Below are positions 27,595 to 37,381 of a stretch of 64,000 nt of DNA, piece by piece. The number at the start of each line of letters is the position of its first letter. Position 1 is the stretch's first letter. The translations under genes were made by a program, and so were the position numbers. The notes below the pieces were generated by a model. The model was not told the origin of the DNA. It worked only from the letters and a program-made list of their open reading frames with translations, and ran no database searches. The stretch comes from CBDCZY01 sp965224745. GTDB lineage: Bacteria; Pseudomonadota; Gammaproteobacteria; Methylococcales; Methylomonadaceae. Location: assembly GCA_965224745.1 (NCBI GenBank), contig CBDCZY010000002.1:1-64000 (forward strand). The letters run 5' to 3'.

Positions 27595-28623
27595 TTAGTT
27601 TAAAGTTTTATAGCGGTGTGAAAATTCGACCAGACTTTCAAATTTAGCTTTAGCTAACCCCTTCTCTATCAAGTTTTTGGCGCTTTCTACCCCCGCCTGC
27701 AACGATGAAACAAGGTTAGCTGCGTATATTGCTGCACCCGCATTGAGCAAAACTATATCTAAGGTTGGGCCTGACTGGTTATCCAACACACTTTGCATCA
27801 TCGATAAGCTGGCTTCAACGCTGTCAACAGCCAATGTTTTTAAGCTTGAACTGGGAATTCCCATCTGTTCGGGAGTAACGGAATAGGTATCAACTTGCCC
27901 GTCTTTTAGTTCAGCAACAAAACTGCTTGTAGCGATACTAAGCTCATCCAGACCATCATCAGCATGCACAACTAAAACGTGCTTACTCCCCAATTGCTTA
28001 AGAACCTGCGCCATTGGTTCAACCCACTGTTTATCAAACACACCAATGAGTTGGTTTGGGGCTCCTGCAGGATTTGATAAGGGACCCAGTAGGTTAAACA
28101 AAGTTCGAACGCCCATTTCCTTGCGAGGCCCAATAGTATGTTGCATAGCATGGTGATAGCGTGGAGCAAACAAAAACCCGACCCCAATTTCACGAACACA
28201 TTCTGCGACCTGTTCTGGCGTCAACGTTAAATTTACTCCGGCCGCCTCCAAAACATCAGCGCTGCCACAGCAGCTTGAAACAGAACGATTACCGTGTTTA
28301 GCCACTTGCCCGCCGGCCGCAGCCACTACAAACGCGACGGTAGTAGAAATGTTAAAGGTATTCGCACCATCTCCACCGGTACCACAAGTATCCACTAAAT
28401 GGTCTCCAGATACGTTGACCGGCTTGGCAAGCTCTCGCATCACTTCAGCAGCTGCTGTTATTTCTCCGACCGTTTCACCTTTACATCTCAGCGCTATAAG
28501 AAACCCTGCGATTTGTGCCGGCGTTGCATTGCCTTGCATAATCGTTCGCATAATAATTCGCATATCAACAGCCGAAATGTCTTGCTTATCAAGTAAGCTT
28601 TGAATGGCTAGAGAGAGTTCCAT
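27595..28623 (-). CDS. trpD: Anthranilate phosphoribosyltransferase
   Basis: 342 residues. The PRPP-binding glycine loop DTCGTGGDGANTFNIST, then AKHGNRSVSSCCGSADVLEA, and the metal site DGLDELS are all present. It joins anthranilate to PRPP. Its ATG shares a base with the trpG stop, a tight translational coupling. It stands 16 bases before trpC. Confidence 0.97.
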   Translation of the reverse strand: MELSLAIQSLLDKQDISAVDMRIIMRTIMQGNATPAQIAGFLIALRCKGETVGEITAAAEVMRELAKPVNVSGDHLVDTCGTGGDGANTFNISTTVAFVVAAAGGQVAKHGNRSVSSCCGSADVLEAAGVNLTLTPEQVAECVREIGVGFLFAPRYHHAMQHTIGPRKEMGVRTLFNLLGPLSNPAGAPNQLIGVFDKQWVEPMAQVLKQLGSKHVLVVHADDGLDELSIATSSFVAELKDGQVDTYSVTPEQMGIPSSSLKTLAVDSVEASLSMMQSVLDNQSGPTLDIVLLNAGAAIYAANLVSSLQAGVESAKNLIEKGLAKAKFESLVEFSHRYKTLN

Positions 28624-29213
28624 TAACGCTCCAGAAAATTACGCAGCAAGTCATGACCATATTCAGTCAAAATCGATTCTGGATGAAACTGAACACCTTC
28701 AAGCACCAAATCCTTATGTCTAATACCCATGATTTCATCAATATCAGCCGATTCTGTCTGCGTCCAGGCAGTTACTTCCAAACAATCTGGCAAAGTAGAT
28801 TGCTCTAAAACCAAGGAATGATACCGGGTCGCCTCAAAAGGATTATCGATTCCTTTAAAAACACCACGACCATGATGATGGATCATTGATGTTTTACCAT
28901 GCATGATATTTTTAGCATGTATGACTTTTCCTCCCATGGCTTGCCCGATACTTTGATGTCCCAAACAAACACCCAAGATTGGCAATTCTCCGGCAAGCTG
29001 CTCAATAACTGTAATAGAGATGCCCGATTGGCTTGGTGTGCATGGACCTGGAGAAATAACGAGTTTATCGGGTACCATCTGTATAATTTCGTCTACTGTC
29101 ACCTGGTCATTTCGAACCACGACAACTTCTGCTCCCAGTTCGCCAAAGTATTGAACCAGGTTGTATGTGAATGAATCATAATTATCGATCATAACCACTT
29201 TGACTGCGCTCAT
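28623..29213 (-). CDS. trpG: Anthranilate synthase component II (glutamine amidotransferase)
   Basis: 196 residues, a class I glutaminase: oxyanion loop VISPGPCTPSQSG, nucleophile in GVCLGHQSIGQAMGG, His-Glu in FHPESILTEYG. It gives ammonia to TrpE; in many bacteria the same subunit also serves PabB for folate. It overlaps trpE by 4 bases and trpD by 1. Confidence 0.96.
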   Translation of the reverse strand: MSAVKVVMIDNYDSFTYNLVQYFGELGAEVVVVRNDQVTVDEIIQMVPDKLVISPGPCTPSQSGISITVIEQLAGELPILGVCLGHQSIGQAMGGKVIHAKNIMHGKTSMIHHHGRGVFKGIDNPFEATRYHSLVLEQSTLPDCLEVTAWTQTESADIDEIMGIRHKDLVLEGVQFHPESILTEYGHDLLRNFLER

Positions 29214-30700
29214 TGACTTGCCTCTGGGACTAATCCTGCTTCAGCCATGCTTACTGCACGAAATATTGCCCGGCCTTTATTCAGTGTCTCCTCCCATTCT
29301 TTTTCTGGCACTGAGTCATAAACGATGCCTGCACCCGCTTGAATGGACAACACCTGATCTTTAATCACAGCCGTTCTAATCGCAATGGCCGTATCTAGAT
29401 TACCAGACCAAGCGATATAACCTATAGCCCCCGAATACACACCTCGCTTTACTGGTTCTAGTTCGTCAATTATTTCCATCGCTCTAATCTTTGGCGCGCC
29501 GCTCACTGTTCCTGCTGGGAAAGTGGCAGCCAGGACATCAAAAGCATCTAGCTCCGGTTGTAGTTGTCCATTCACATTCGACACGATATGCATCACATGC
29601 GAATATCGTTCAACAATCATTTTTTCAGTCAGTTCGACACTGCCAATTTCAGCAACTCTCCCGGTATCATTCCGACCTAAGTCAATTAACATAAGGTGCT
29701 CAGCCAGTTCTTTCGGATCGTTCAATAAATCCTTTTCCAGAGCTTTATCCTGTTCTGTGTTTTTTCCTCTTGGACGTGTTCCTGCAATGGGTCTCACGGT
29801 GACTTGATTATCTTCTAACCGGACTAATATTTCAGGCGATGACCCGACAATTTGAAAGTCCTGTAAATTCAAATAATACATGTAAGGCGAGGGATTTAAA
29901 AATCGCAGGGCTCGATATAAATGTAATGGTGGGGCAGAATAAGGAATCGTCATTCGCTGTGACAGAACCACTTGCATTACATCGCCTTCGACAATGTAGT
30001 CTTTTGCTTTTCGCACCGCGTTTTCGTAACCTTCCTGAGTAAAACCTGAGACAAAATCTGCTTCTTTGACTCGTTTTTTAAGCGTATCAGTCGGTTTTGA
30101 GTCGATCTGTTTGCGCAGCTTAGTAACTAATTGATCCAAGCGATTTTGAGCCTTTTCAAAGGCATCTAGTTGCATTGGGTCGGCGTGCACAATCAACATG
30201 AGTTGACCAGACAGATTATCGAACACCACTATTTCTTCAGATACCATTAACAATATGTCTGGGGTTCCAAGAGGATCCTCCTTGTTTAGCTGGCTGAGCT
30301 TTGGCTCAATATAGGCAATCGTTTCATAACCAAAGTAACCCACTAAACCACCATTAAAGCGAGGTAATTCAGGAAGGTCAGGTACTTTGAAGCCCTGCTT
30401 AAACTGCTTAATCCAAACTAACGGATTATCAACTTCAATCTTTTCTTGGACAACGCCCTGCTGTTCCAGGTGTATTTCTCTGCCAAATACTTTGACGATG
30501 GTTTGACAAGGCAATCCAATAATGGAATATCGGCCCCATTGTTCGCCGCCCTGAACCGATTCAAATAAATACGAATAAGGTTCGTTAGCTAGTTTAAGAT
30601 AGGCGCTCAGAGGGGTATCCAAGTCCGCTAAAATTTTACGCATTACCGGTATGCGATTATAGCCATCTTCTACATACTGCTTAAATTGTTCTTTTGTCAT
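29210..30700 (-). CDS. trpE: Anthranilate synthase component I
   Basis: 496 residues. The N-terminal regulatory part has FESVQGGEQWGRYSIIG, a variant of the LLES feedback motif; the chorismate-binding domain has IVGSSPEILVRLE, PIAGTRPRG, LMLIDLGRNDTGRV, and TFPAGTVSGAPKIRAME. It makes anthranilate from chorismate. No tryptophan-rich leader peptide lies in the 170 bases before it, so classical ribosome-mediated attenuation is not supported here. Confidence 0.97.
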   Translation of the reverse strand: MTKEQFKQYVEDGYNRIPVMRKILADLDTPLSAYLKLANEPYSYLFESVQGGEQWGRYSIIGLPCQTIVKVFGREIHLEQQGVVQEKIEVDNPLVWIKQFKQGFKVPDLPELPRFNGGLVGYFGYETIAYIEPKLSQLNKEDPLGTPDILLMVSEEIVVFDNLSGQLMLIVHADPMQLDAFEKAQNRLDQLVTKLRKQIDSKPTDTLKKRVKEADFVSGFTQEGYENAVRKAKDYIVEGDVMQVVLSQRMTIPYSAPPLHLYRALRFLNPSPYMYYLNLQDFQIVGSSPEILVRLEDNQVTVRPIAGTRPRGKNTEQDKALEKDLLNDPKELAEHLMLIDLGRNDTGRVAEIGSVELTEKMIVERYSHVMHIVSNVNGQLQPELDAFDVLAATFPAGTVSGAPKIRAMEIIDELEPVKRGVYSGAIGYIAWSGNLDTAIAIRTAVIKDQVLSIQAGAGIVYDSVPEKEWEETLNKGRAIFRAVSMAEAGLVPEASQ

Positions 30701-30813
30701 TGCTATTACGGATTGTTCATTATTTTTTAATTAAGAGCTTAACACCCCTAATTCACAACAATGACTTTAGGGATATCAAACAGATGGCGAATAAAAGGGT
30801 ATTAGACGCCAAT

Positions 30814-30837
30814 AAAAAACGATGTGGCACCATCGTT
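30814..30837 (-). terminator. Rho-independent terminator after gph
   Basis: Minus strand: AACGATG, a 6-base loop, CATCGTT, then TTTTTA. It lies 36 bases after the gph stop and before trpE, so trpE-G-D-C likely has its own promoter. Confidence 0.85.
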
Positions 30838-30873
30838 CTTTCAATTCATTTTCAGCAGTTGAAATAACTTTTC

Positions 30874-31548
30874 TCAACAATCGCATAACTCGACTAAATC
30901 AATCAAAGTATTAACACGGTGATCAGCCCTCAAGTCTTCAACACTATAATCACCAAGATATCCGTAAGGCACGCTAACCGTGATGTAACCAGCTGCTCGA
31001 CCTGCTTCCATATCATTGATTGAATCGCCAACGATGATAGCTTGGTCAGGTTGCACATCGAATGTTTCAGCTGTTTTTAGTAAAGACATCGGATCAGGCT
31101 TCAATTTTTCGAAATGATCACCGCACCCGACAAAGTCGAGAAATTTATCTAGACCCGCCTGTTTTAAGAGAGGCATAGTAAAACGTTCTGTTTTATTAGT
31201 AACGCATGCTAACTTCATTCTTTTAGCTTGAAAATTTTCCAACCCTTCCAATACCCCTGGATAAAGAGTGCTTTTGTTGAAAACGTTTGTTAAATAAATA
31301 TCTGAGAACAAACCCAAAGCCTGCTTGAAGTTTTCTGGCTCAAAGTCAGGGTTTTGCTGATCAGTCAGGGCTCTTTTAATCAGCATACCGACACCATTAC
31401 CAATCCAACCACTAATCGTTTCAAGGGTAGGTGCTGGCATGCCAAGTTCATACAACATCAGTGACGTTGAATAAGCAATATCTGGAGCTGAATCGACTAA
31501 AGTTCCATCTAAATCAAGAACGATTAAAGCGGGCCTTAACACACTCAT
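30874..31548 (-). CDS. gph: Phosphoglycolate phosphatase
   Basis: 224 residues of the HAD superfamily: motif I LDLDGTLVDS with two aspartates, motif II CVTNK, motif III lysine with LKPDP, and motif IV IVGDSINDMEAGRAAG. It removes 2-phosphoglycolate formed from DNA repair or Rubisco. It follows rpe with no gap, as in many gammaproteobacteria (rpe-gph-trpE). Confidence 0.93.
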   Translation of the reverse strand: MSVLRPALIVLDLDGTLVDSAPDIAYSTSLMLYELGMPAPTLETISGWIGNGVGMLIKRALTDQQNPDFEPENFKQALGLFSDIYLTNVFNKSTLYPGVLEGLENFQAKRMKLACVTNKTERFTMPLLKQAGLDKFLDFVGCGDHFEKLKPDPMSLLKTAETFDVQPDQAIIVGDSINDMEAGRAAGYITVSVPYGYLGDYSVEDLRADHRVNTLIDLVELCDC

Positions 31549-32220
31549 TTATACGGCTTTGGCCATTTCTTCTCGCATTTGATCAATGATGGACGAATAA
31601 TCCTGCTTGCCAAAAATAGCTGAGCCAGCAACAAAGGTATCAGCACCGGCTGCCTTGATTTCGCCTATATTATCGATTTTTACTCCACCATCTATTTCTA
31701 AGCGAATGTTAAAACCACTGTCATCAATCATTTTTCTGACTTGTTTCAGCTTATCTAATGCCGAAGGAATGAATGATTGACCACCGAAACCGGGGTTAAC
31801 AGACATCAGTAAAATCATATCTATTTTATCCATCACATGGTCCAGGTGATGTAAAGGTGTGCCAGGATTGAAAACCAAACCCGCTTTACAACCGTTATCG
31901 TGTATTAACTGTAACGTTCTGTCGATATGAACTGAGCCTTCAGGATGAAAAGTAATGTAGTTAGCACCGGCTTTTGCAAAATCAGGAATGATTCGGTCAA
32001 CCGGTTCTATCATCAGATGAACATCAATCGGCGCCGTTACTCCATGCTTTCTAAGTGCATCACAGACCAAGGGCCCAATCGTCAGGTTAGGTACAAAGTG
32101 ATTATCCATGACATCGAAATGAACAATGTCAGCACCAGCTGCCAAAACATTATCGACTTCTTCCCCTAGGCGAGCAAAATTTGCTGAAAGGATCGAAGGA
32201 GCTATCCAGTTATCATTCAT
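31549..32220 (-). CDS. rpe: Ribulose-phosphate 3-epimerase
   Basis: 223 residues, TIM barrel. Start region IAPSILSANFARLGEE; metal and catalytic residues in VHFDVMDNHFVPNLTIG, DVHLMIEPVD, MSVNPGFGGQSFIP and LEIDGGVKIDN. It interconverts ribulose and xylulose 5-phosphate in the pentose phosphate or ribulose monophosphate routes. It begins the rpe-gph unit. Confidence 0.97.
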   Translation of the reverse strand: MNDNWIAPSILSANFARLGEEVDNVLAAGADIVHFDVMDNHFVPNLTIGPLVCDALRKHGVTAPIDVHLMIEPVDRIIPDFAKAGANYITFHPEGSVHIDRTLQLIHDNGCKAGLVFNPGTPLHHLDHVMDKIDMILLMSVNPGFGGQSFIPSALDKLKQVRKMIDDSGFNIRLEIDGGVKIDNIGEIKAAGADTFVAGSAIFGKQDYSSIIDQMREEMAKAV

Positions 32221-32292
32221 AATATTATCTCAGATTTGAAAAAAGCCTATTATAACTATTTTTATAAACCGCGAATAAATCGTTTTTCTACT

Positions 32293-32455
32293 TATACTTC
32301 ACCCGGCCTCGGATACGGAATTTATAGCGAGCTGATTTTTGTCGAGAGCAAGGCGCTGAAACAGGCACATAGCAAGCTATGTAACCGTTTCAGTAACGCA
32401 GTCTATCGGAAAAATCGACCGATAGAACTCCGCGTCTGTGGCCGCGTGAGGTATA
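32293..32455. repeat. 163-bp imperfect palindrome (MITE-like)
   Basis: The outer arms TATACTTCACCCGGCCTC and the complement of GGCCGCGTGAGGTATA match with few changes, and pairing continues inward (GCTGAAAC / GTTTCAGT, CATAGC-aa-GCTATG at the centre, 32374). The whole segment can fold into one long hairpin. It has no credible gene. Such forms are known from non-autonomous mobile palindromes; no second copy was seen in the window. Confidence 0.7.
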
Positions 32456-32929
32456 ATTACAATGGTTGCCAGAAAACTACTGGGAAAATAATAAACGATT
32501 CCCTATTGAATGTTGGAAAAAAATAATACCTGGACTATGCAATCAAGTATATATAATTTATATCGGGCGAGAATAATGTTAACATTGCCCTGCTTGTAGC
32601 TAGTATCGAAGCTGTTCTTATACATAAAAAACACAATCTTCAACCTTTGTTTATTGATAAATATCAAAAGATAACGCTTTTCATTATGTTCTAATTTACT
32701 AATTCGTTACCACTTATTAGGACAATTATCTATTGATCATTTGCAAATTACATTCTCGATCTGGTAACAAGTTTTTACGTGTAATCTCGAACCAAAATAA
32801 TAACGGTCTGAAATGAAATTGCGGCCTGCAAGTAAGAAATATGCAATTCTTATGCAGGACTCTATTTCAAAAAACTGTTATTCCTTTGTGATAGTTTCAC
32901 ATTTTATTTATCATTTTTTATGGAAGTTT
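32456..32929. other. Intergenic region before the protease gene
   Basis: AT-rich, about 470 bases. An open frame continues upstream of the preferred protease start from 32813, but it is not signal-like. No terminator or clear promoter was recognised. Confidence 0.4.
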
Positions 32930-34114
32930 ATGGTGAACATTATGAATACTTTATGGATCAATTTATCTTCAAGCCGCTTTTCTGCTTTAAAATCATTAAG
33001 CTTGTTGACTGCTTTTCTGACATCTTCGCTAATCTGTCCAACATCAGTAGCTAATGACAGTGCATCGAATATTTCTGATACCACTAAAATCTATGGCGGC
33101 ATCACTGCCGACAATAGCGAATGGCCTTTCATGGTTGCATTAGTCCGGCCAGCATTCGACAATTATTTTGGACAGTACTGCGGTGCAACTATCATTGACC
33201 CAAACTGGGTATTAACCGCAGCTCATTGCGTCTCCGGCGCGAGTGCTCCCATGCCCACTTCGGAGGTTGAAGTTTTAACGCAAGTGACGAATCTTAGAGC
33301 TGAAGTAGGCACGCGAATACAAGTATCCGAAATTATCGTACATCCCGACTACATTAACGGCAATGTCAATGGGGATATTGCTTTAATAAAATTAGCTTCT
33401 CCGGCATCAATTCCCGCTGTACGCATAATCGACGACATTTCCGACCTTGATCAGCCAGGCACCCGAACAGGGATACTTGGTTGGGGAAGCACCAGTAATC
33501 AGTCCAGCTCACCCTCTTTTCCTGATCAATTGCAAGAAGCCGTAGTAGATGTTGTTAGTCAGGAAAACTGTCAACAATCCAGCTCTTTCACAGATAAAAT
33601 GATTTGTGCCGGCATTAATTCAAGCATAGACTCTTGTGTCGGTGACAGTGGTGGCCCTTTAATTGCCTGGGATCCTTCTATAGGAAAGTGGAAACAATCC
33701 GGTATTGTCAGCTGGGGGCCTACAGACGGAAACCTTACCTGTGCATTACCCGACAGGTATGGTGCATACACTCGATTGACAAGCTATAGCTCATTTATTC
33801 AAGATAACGTTTGCAGTGCCCAACCCGCTATACCAGCACCAGATATTCAACTGTCCGTCAACGGCAATGAGGTAACTGCAACTTGGCCTCAAACACCAGG
33901 AGTTGAAGGTTACGAATTGTACTATCAAGATGCGTTGTTGTTGACCAAGGCTACGGTTAATTTTACAGGTAATGACGGTTCGATAGATGTGGGACTGACA
34001 AATTCTTTGACAGCAACTGTACCTTCTGGCTCTGCTTACAATGTCTGGATGAGGGCGTATCGCGGAAACTGCATGAGTCCTCATGGGTTAGGACAACATT
34101 TTTCTATTAACTAG
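32930..34114 (+). CDS. Secreted trypsin-like serine protease (S1)
   Basis: The frame is open from 32813, but ATG 32930 (GGAAG just upstream) or ATG 32942 gives a proper signal peptide (SLSLLTAFLTSSLICPTSVA). The mature enzyme starts near KIYGGITADNSEWPFMVAL, like an activation site. Catalytic triad: His in VLTAAHCV, Asp in NGDIALIKL, Ser in CVGDSGGPLIAW; several cysteines fit S1 disulfides. A C-terminal domain of about 100 residues (PAPDIQLSVNGNEVTATWPQ) looks fibronectin III-like. It should be secreted and may act on extracellular protein. It stands alone; its target is unknown. Confidence 0.92.
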   Translation: MVNIMNTLWINLSSSRFSALKSLSLLTAFLTSSLICPTSVANDSASNISDTTKIYGGITADNSEWPFMVALVRPAFDNYFGQYCGATIIDPNWVLTAAHCVSGASAPMPTSEVEVLTQVTNLRAEVGTRIQVSEIIVHPDYINGNVNGDIALIKLASPASIPAVRIIDDISDLDQPGTRTGILGWGSTSNQSSSPSFPDQLQEAVVDVVSQENCQQSSSFTDKMICAGINSSIDSCVGDSGGPLIAWDPSIGKWKQSGIVSWGPTDGNLTCALPDRYGAYTRLTSYSSFIQDNVCSAQPAIPAPDIQLSVNGNEVTATWPQTPGVEGYELYYQDALLLTKATVNFTGNDGSIDVGLTNSLTATVPSGSAYNVWMRAYRGNCMSPHGLGQHFSIN

Positions 34115-34165
34115 TATTAATATAACCATCGATCGACCCAGAACAAAAAAAATCAGAAGTAGATT

Positions 34166-34184
34166 ACCGGCAGGGAACGCCGGT
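34166..34184. terminator. Small hairpin between convergent protease and coaE
   Basis: ACCGGC and GCCGGT around a 7-base loop, between two convergent genes. No T-run on either side, so its role as a terminator is weakly supported. Confidence 0.35.
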
Positions 34185-34231
34185 GATATTACATAAAATC
34201 ATCGATAAAACGAAAAAATAAATATATTCGC

Positions 34232-34840
34232 TCATGTCAAAATAGCAGATGCCAGATGTCGATACTTTGCATCAAGCTTTGTTACTTGTTGATCTAACGC
34301 CGCTTCTTCTCCGCTATTTTCTATTACATCATCGGCTGAGCTAAGCCGGTATTGGCGAGCTACCTGACTCTTCATAATTTTTATTGCAGCGTCTTCTGAT
34401 AGAGAATCTCGTATTTTAATCCGCTCCAGTTGCAAATCTTCCGAACAATCCACGACCAATATTCGGTCGACAAAATTTTGCCGGTTTGTTTCAAATAACA
34501 AGGGTATTGATAAAATTGTATACATAGCACTAAGTTTATCGACTTGCTTTTGCATCTCGGCATAAACCAGAGGGTGGATAATGTTTTCGAGTTGCCTTTT
34601 GAATCCCTCATCGGAAAATACCAAATCTTTAAGCAAACTACGGTTCAGTTCACCGTCATCTAATAATACGTTTTTACCAAACACATCGACTATTGCTTTT
34701 AGCGCGGGCTCTCCTGGCCTAACCAGATTACGGGCAACCAAATCAGCGTCAATTTCCGGCACTCCAAGCGCCCCAAACAACTGGGCAACAGTCGACTTAC
34801 CACTGCCGATTCCGCCAGTCAGCCCTACCTTATAGGTCAT
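34232..34840 (-). CDS. coaE: Dephospho-CoA kinase
   Basis: 202 residues. P-loop GLTGGIGSGKSTV, then the conserved EIDADLVAR and HPLVYAEM segments and the lid region. It performs the last step of coenzyme A synthesis. It overlaps pilD by 4 bases; the pilD-coaE pair is typical of gammaproteobacterial pilBCD-coaE loci. Confidence 0.97.
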   Translation of the reverse strand: MTYKVGLTGGIGSGKSTVAQLFGALGVPEIDADLVARNLVRPGEPALKAIVDVFGKNVLLDDGELNRSLLKDLVFSDEGFKRQLENIIHPLVYAEMQKQVDKLSAMYTILSIPLLFETNRQNFVDRILVVDCSEDLQLERIKIRDSLSEDAAIKIMKSQVARQYRLSSADDVIENSGEEAALDQQVTKLDAKYRHLASAILT

Positions 34841-35721
34841 TGCAGCCCTATCCAGGCCAAGTAATATTGGTTAATTTTCTCACCCCAAATCATAGCCAAC
34901 CAACCTGCAGCAGCCAAATATGGGCCAAAAGGAATGGGTTTGTTGCGGTCATGCTTAATCAAAATTATCATGGTTATACCTACCACTGCACCCACCAAAG
35001 ACGATAATAAAACGATGACCGGAAGCATTTGCCAACCCAACCAGGCGCCTAGCATCGCTAAAAGTTTGAAATCACCAAACCCCATACCTTCCTTACCTGT
35101 TACCAATTTAAATAATTGGTAGACAGTCCATAGACTCATGTAACCTGCTATTGCTCCGATTATACTGGCTTGACTGTTGATAAATACGGCAACCAGACTT
35201 AAACCAAGGCCCAGCCATAGCATAGGTAAAGTAATGCTATCGGGCAGCAATTGATGATCATAATCAATCATAGTTAAAGTGATTAAAGACCAGGTTAAAA
35301 CCAAAGCCCATAAAGTTTGAATCGTGAAGCCGAAGTGCCATGCAACTATTACAGATAAAACCCCGGTGATCGCCTCAACGACTGGGTATCGAGCTGAAAT
35401 ACTCGCTTTACATCCTGAACAACGACCTTTTAACAGCAGATAGCTAAGAACCGGTATATTTTCCCAGGCTTGAATTGTTTTCTTGCAATGCGGACAATGT
35501 GACGCCGGAAATGCCAAATTGAAAGGTTCTGCTGGTTTAACACTGCTTTCTTTCGATTCAATGCCTAAAAATTCGTGGCAATCCTGTCGCCATTGCTGCT
35601 CCATCATTAATGGTAAACGATAGATAACAACATTCAGGAAACTACCTATCATTAGCCCTAAAATACCGATGACTGTCAAGAAAACGGCTGGATTAGCCTG
35701 AAGCATGGTTTGTAACGTCAT
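34837..35721 (-). CDS. pilD: Prepilin peptidase / N-methyltransferase PilD
   Basis: 294 residues, polytopic. N-terminal zinc site CPHC ... CSGC within the methyltransferase part; the two catalytic aspartates are in MIDYDHQLLPD and GFGDFKLLAMLG. About seven to eight membrane segments. It cleaves and N-methylates type IV prepilins and type II pseudopilins at the inner membrane. It is separated from pilC by 407 bases. Confidence 0.96.
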   Translation of the reverse strand: MTLQTMLQANPAVFLTVIGILGLMIGSFLNVVIYRLPLMMEQQWRQDCHEFLGIESKESSVKPAEPFNLAFPASHCPHCKKTIQAWENIPVLSYLLLKGRCSGCKASISARYPVVEAITGVLSVIVAWHFGFTIQTLWALVLTWSLITLTMIDYDHQLLPDSITLPMLWLGLGLSLVAVFINSQASIIGAIAGYMSLWTVYQLFKLVTGKEGMGFGDFKLLAMLGAWLGWQMLPVIVLLSSLVGAVVGITMIILIKHDRNKPIPFGPYLAAAGWLAMIWGEKINQYYLAWIGLQ

Positions 35722-36128
35722 GTTAATATTAATTATTGGATTTAACTTTCCATGTCAATATCATAGAAGTATTAGAATACGCAACCTTGGTCATTTGCCA
35801 AAATGGCGTTACTTTCATTTTGAGTGTCAACAACAGGGTTTTTGTTAGAATTCTAGGCGGATGATTTTTGAAAATCTCAGTCAATCAACCAACGTAGAAA
35901 TCACAAGAAGCCAATTACTTAGAAACACCCATATTTTGAGTTTAAAGAACTCCGTGTGTCAATGTTATCTAAAGCACCTCTTCATTTACATTGAATCCTT
36001 AGGGGAACTGAAACATATTATTCTTGACTTTGGGTGGATCCAGAGTTAATTGGTAAAAATACTTGCAACTCTGAATCCTAGCCCAAAGAATTTAGCTTAA
36101 AAGCTAAATGCAAATTGCCGATACAATT
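35722..36128. other. Gap between pilC and pilD
   Basis: 407 bases. A palindrome ATTTAGCTT-aa-AAGCTAAAT lies at 36090-36109, 20 bases after the pilC stop, possibly a weak terminator or stabiliser. No pilin-like gene (no prepilin GFTLIE motif) was found in either strand. Confidence 0.45.
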
Positions 36129-37379
36129 CTAAATAGCAGAACCTAATTTGAAAATAGGTAAATACATGGCAACAATTAAGCCACCGACTAAAACGCCCAA
36201 GATAGCCATGATTAAAGGCTCCAGCAAACTACTCAAATTATCGACAGCATTATCCACTTCTTCTTCATAAAAATCGGCAACCTTGGCCAACATGCTATCA
36301 ATCGAACCTGACTCTTCACCAATGGCAATCATTTGCACTACCATGTGGGGAAACAATTTAGATTGCATCATGGAAAACTGCAATTGTTGACCGGTCGCCA
36401 CATCTTCTCGCATTTTCATCACAACATCCGAGTAAACGATATTACCCGTGGCTCCTGCTACGGATTCAAGGGCATCCACCAAAGGCACACCAGCTGCCGA
36501 CATGGTTGATAAGGTTCTTGCAAAACGAGCAATCGCCGCTTTATTCAAAATAGCTCCAACAGCCGGAACTTTTAAAATGACTCGATCGAGAAAATGATTG
36601 AATGGTCGTGAACGTTTTTTAAAAAACTTGAACGTAAATATAACGACAAAGATACCAATCAACAAAATATACCACCATTCCTGCATCCATTTCGACATGG
36701 CAATCACCATTTTGGTGAACTCAGGCAAATCGGCGCCAAACCCTTTAAAAAGATCCTCAAAAACCGGTACCACAAATAACAATAGAATCGCAGTCACAAT
36801 CACCGCAACCACTAACACAGCGATAGGATAGGTTAACGCCTTTTTGATTTTGGCTTTTAACGATTCTGTCTTTTCTTTGTAAGTGGCAATTTTGTCTAGC
36901 AACCCTTCCAAGATACCCGCTTGTTCACCGGCATTGACCAAATTACAAAATAACTCATCGAAATGGACAGGGTGTCTGGCTAAAGCCTCTGCTAAAGTAA
37001 TGCCACCTTCGATATCACTTTTTATTTTAAGCAACAACTCTTTCATACTGGCATTTTCTGAACCTTTGCCAACAATATCAATTGCTTGAACCAACGGGAT
37101 GCCGGATCCTAACATGGTAGCCAATTGGCGACTAAATATTGCAATATCTTTGGTGGTAATTTTCTGCTTACCAGCCGAAAACAGAGGTTTTGGCTTCTTC
37201 TTAATCTTAACAACGCGATATCCTCGACGCCTTAATTCGGTACGTGCAACCACCTCACTCTTGGCTACTAACTCGCCCTTAGTTCGACTCCCGCTCTTAT
37301 CGATGCCTTCCCATGCGAACTCGATTTGCTTTTCCTGCTTGGTTGCAGTTTTCCCAACTTTTTTAGCTACTGTGCTCAT
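36129..37379 (-). CDS. pilC: Type IV pilus inner-membrane platform protein PilC
   Basis: 416 residues of the GspF family. After a basic N-terminal part (FAWEGIDKSGSRTKGELVA) come two repeats of the T2SSF domain, with IAIFSRQLATMLGSGIPLVQ and IARFARTLSTMSAAGVPLVD as the matching starts, and three membrane segments. It anchors the pilus motor in the inner membrane. It follows pilB by 2 bases. Confidence 0.97.
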   Translation of the reverse strand: MSTVAKKVGKTATKQEKQIEFAWEGIDKSGSRTKGELVAKSEVVARTELRRRGYRVVKIKKKPKPLFSAGKQKITTKDIAIFSRQLATMLGSGIPLVQAIDIVGKGSENASMKELLLKIKSDIEGGITLAEALARHPVHFDELFCNLVNAGEQAGILEGLLDKIATYKEKTESLKAKIKKALTYPIAVLVVAVIVTAILLLFVVPVFEDLFKGFGADLPEFTKMVIAMSKWMQEWWYILLIGIFVVIFTFKFFKKRSRPFNHFLDRVILKVPAVGAILNKAAIARFARTLSTMSAAGVPLVDALESVAGATGNIVYSDVVMKMREDVATGQQLQFSMMQSKLFPHMVVQMIAIGEESGSIDSMLAKVADFYEEEVDNAVDNLSSLLEPLIMAILGVLVGGLIVAMYLPIFKLGSAI

Positions 37380-37381
37380 AA

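Noticed and set aside
30701..30813. Tryptophan attenuator before trpE
   Set aside because: No short frame with tandem Trp codons and no competing hairpins seen; the only hairpin is the gph terminator.
32236..32526. 96-codon open frame on the plus strand
   Set aside because: It lies across the long palindrome, has no ribosome site or family resemblance, and its composition follows the repeat.
35861..36049. 62-codon frame in the pilC-pilD gap
   Set aside because: No prepilin signal, no ribosome site, no recognisable domain.
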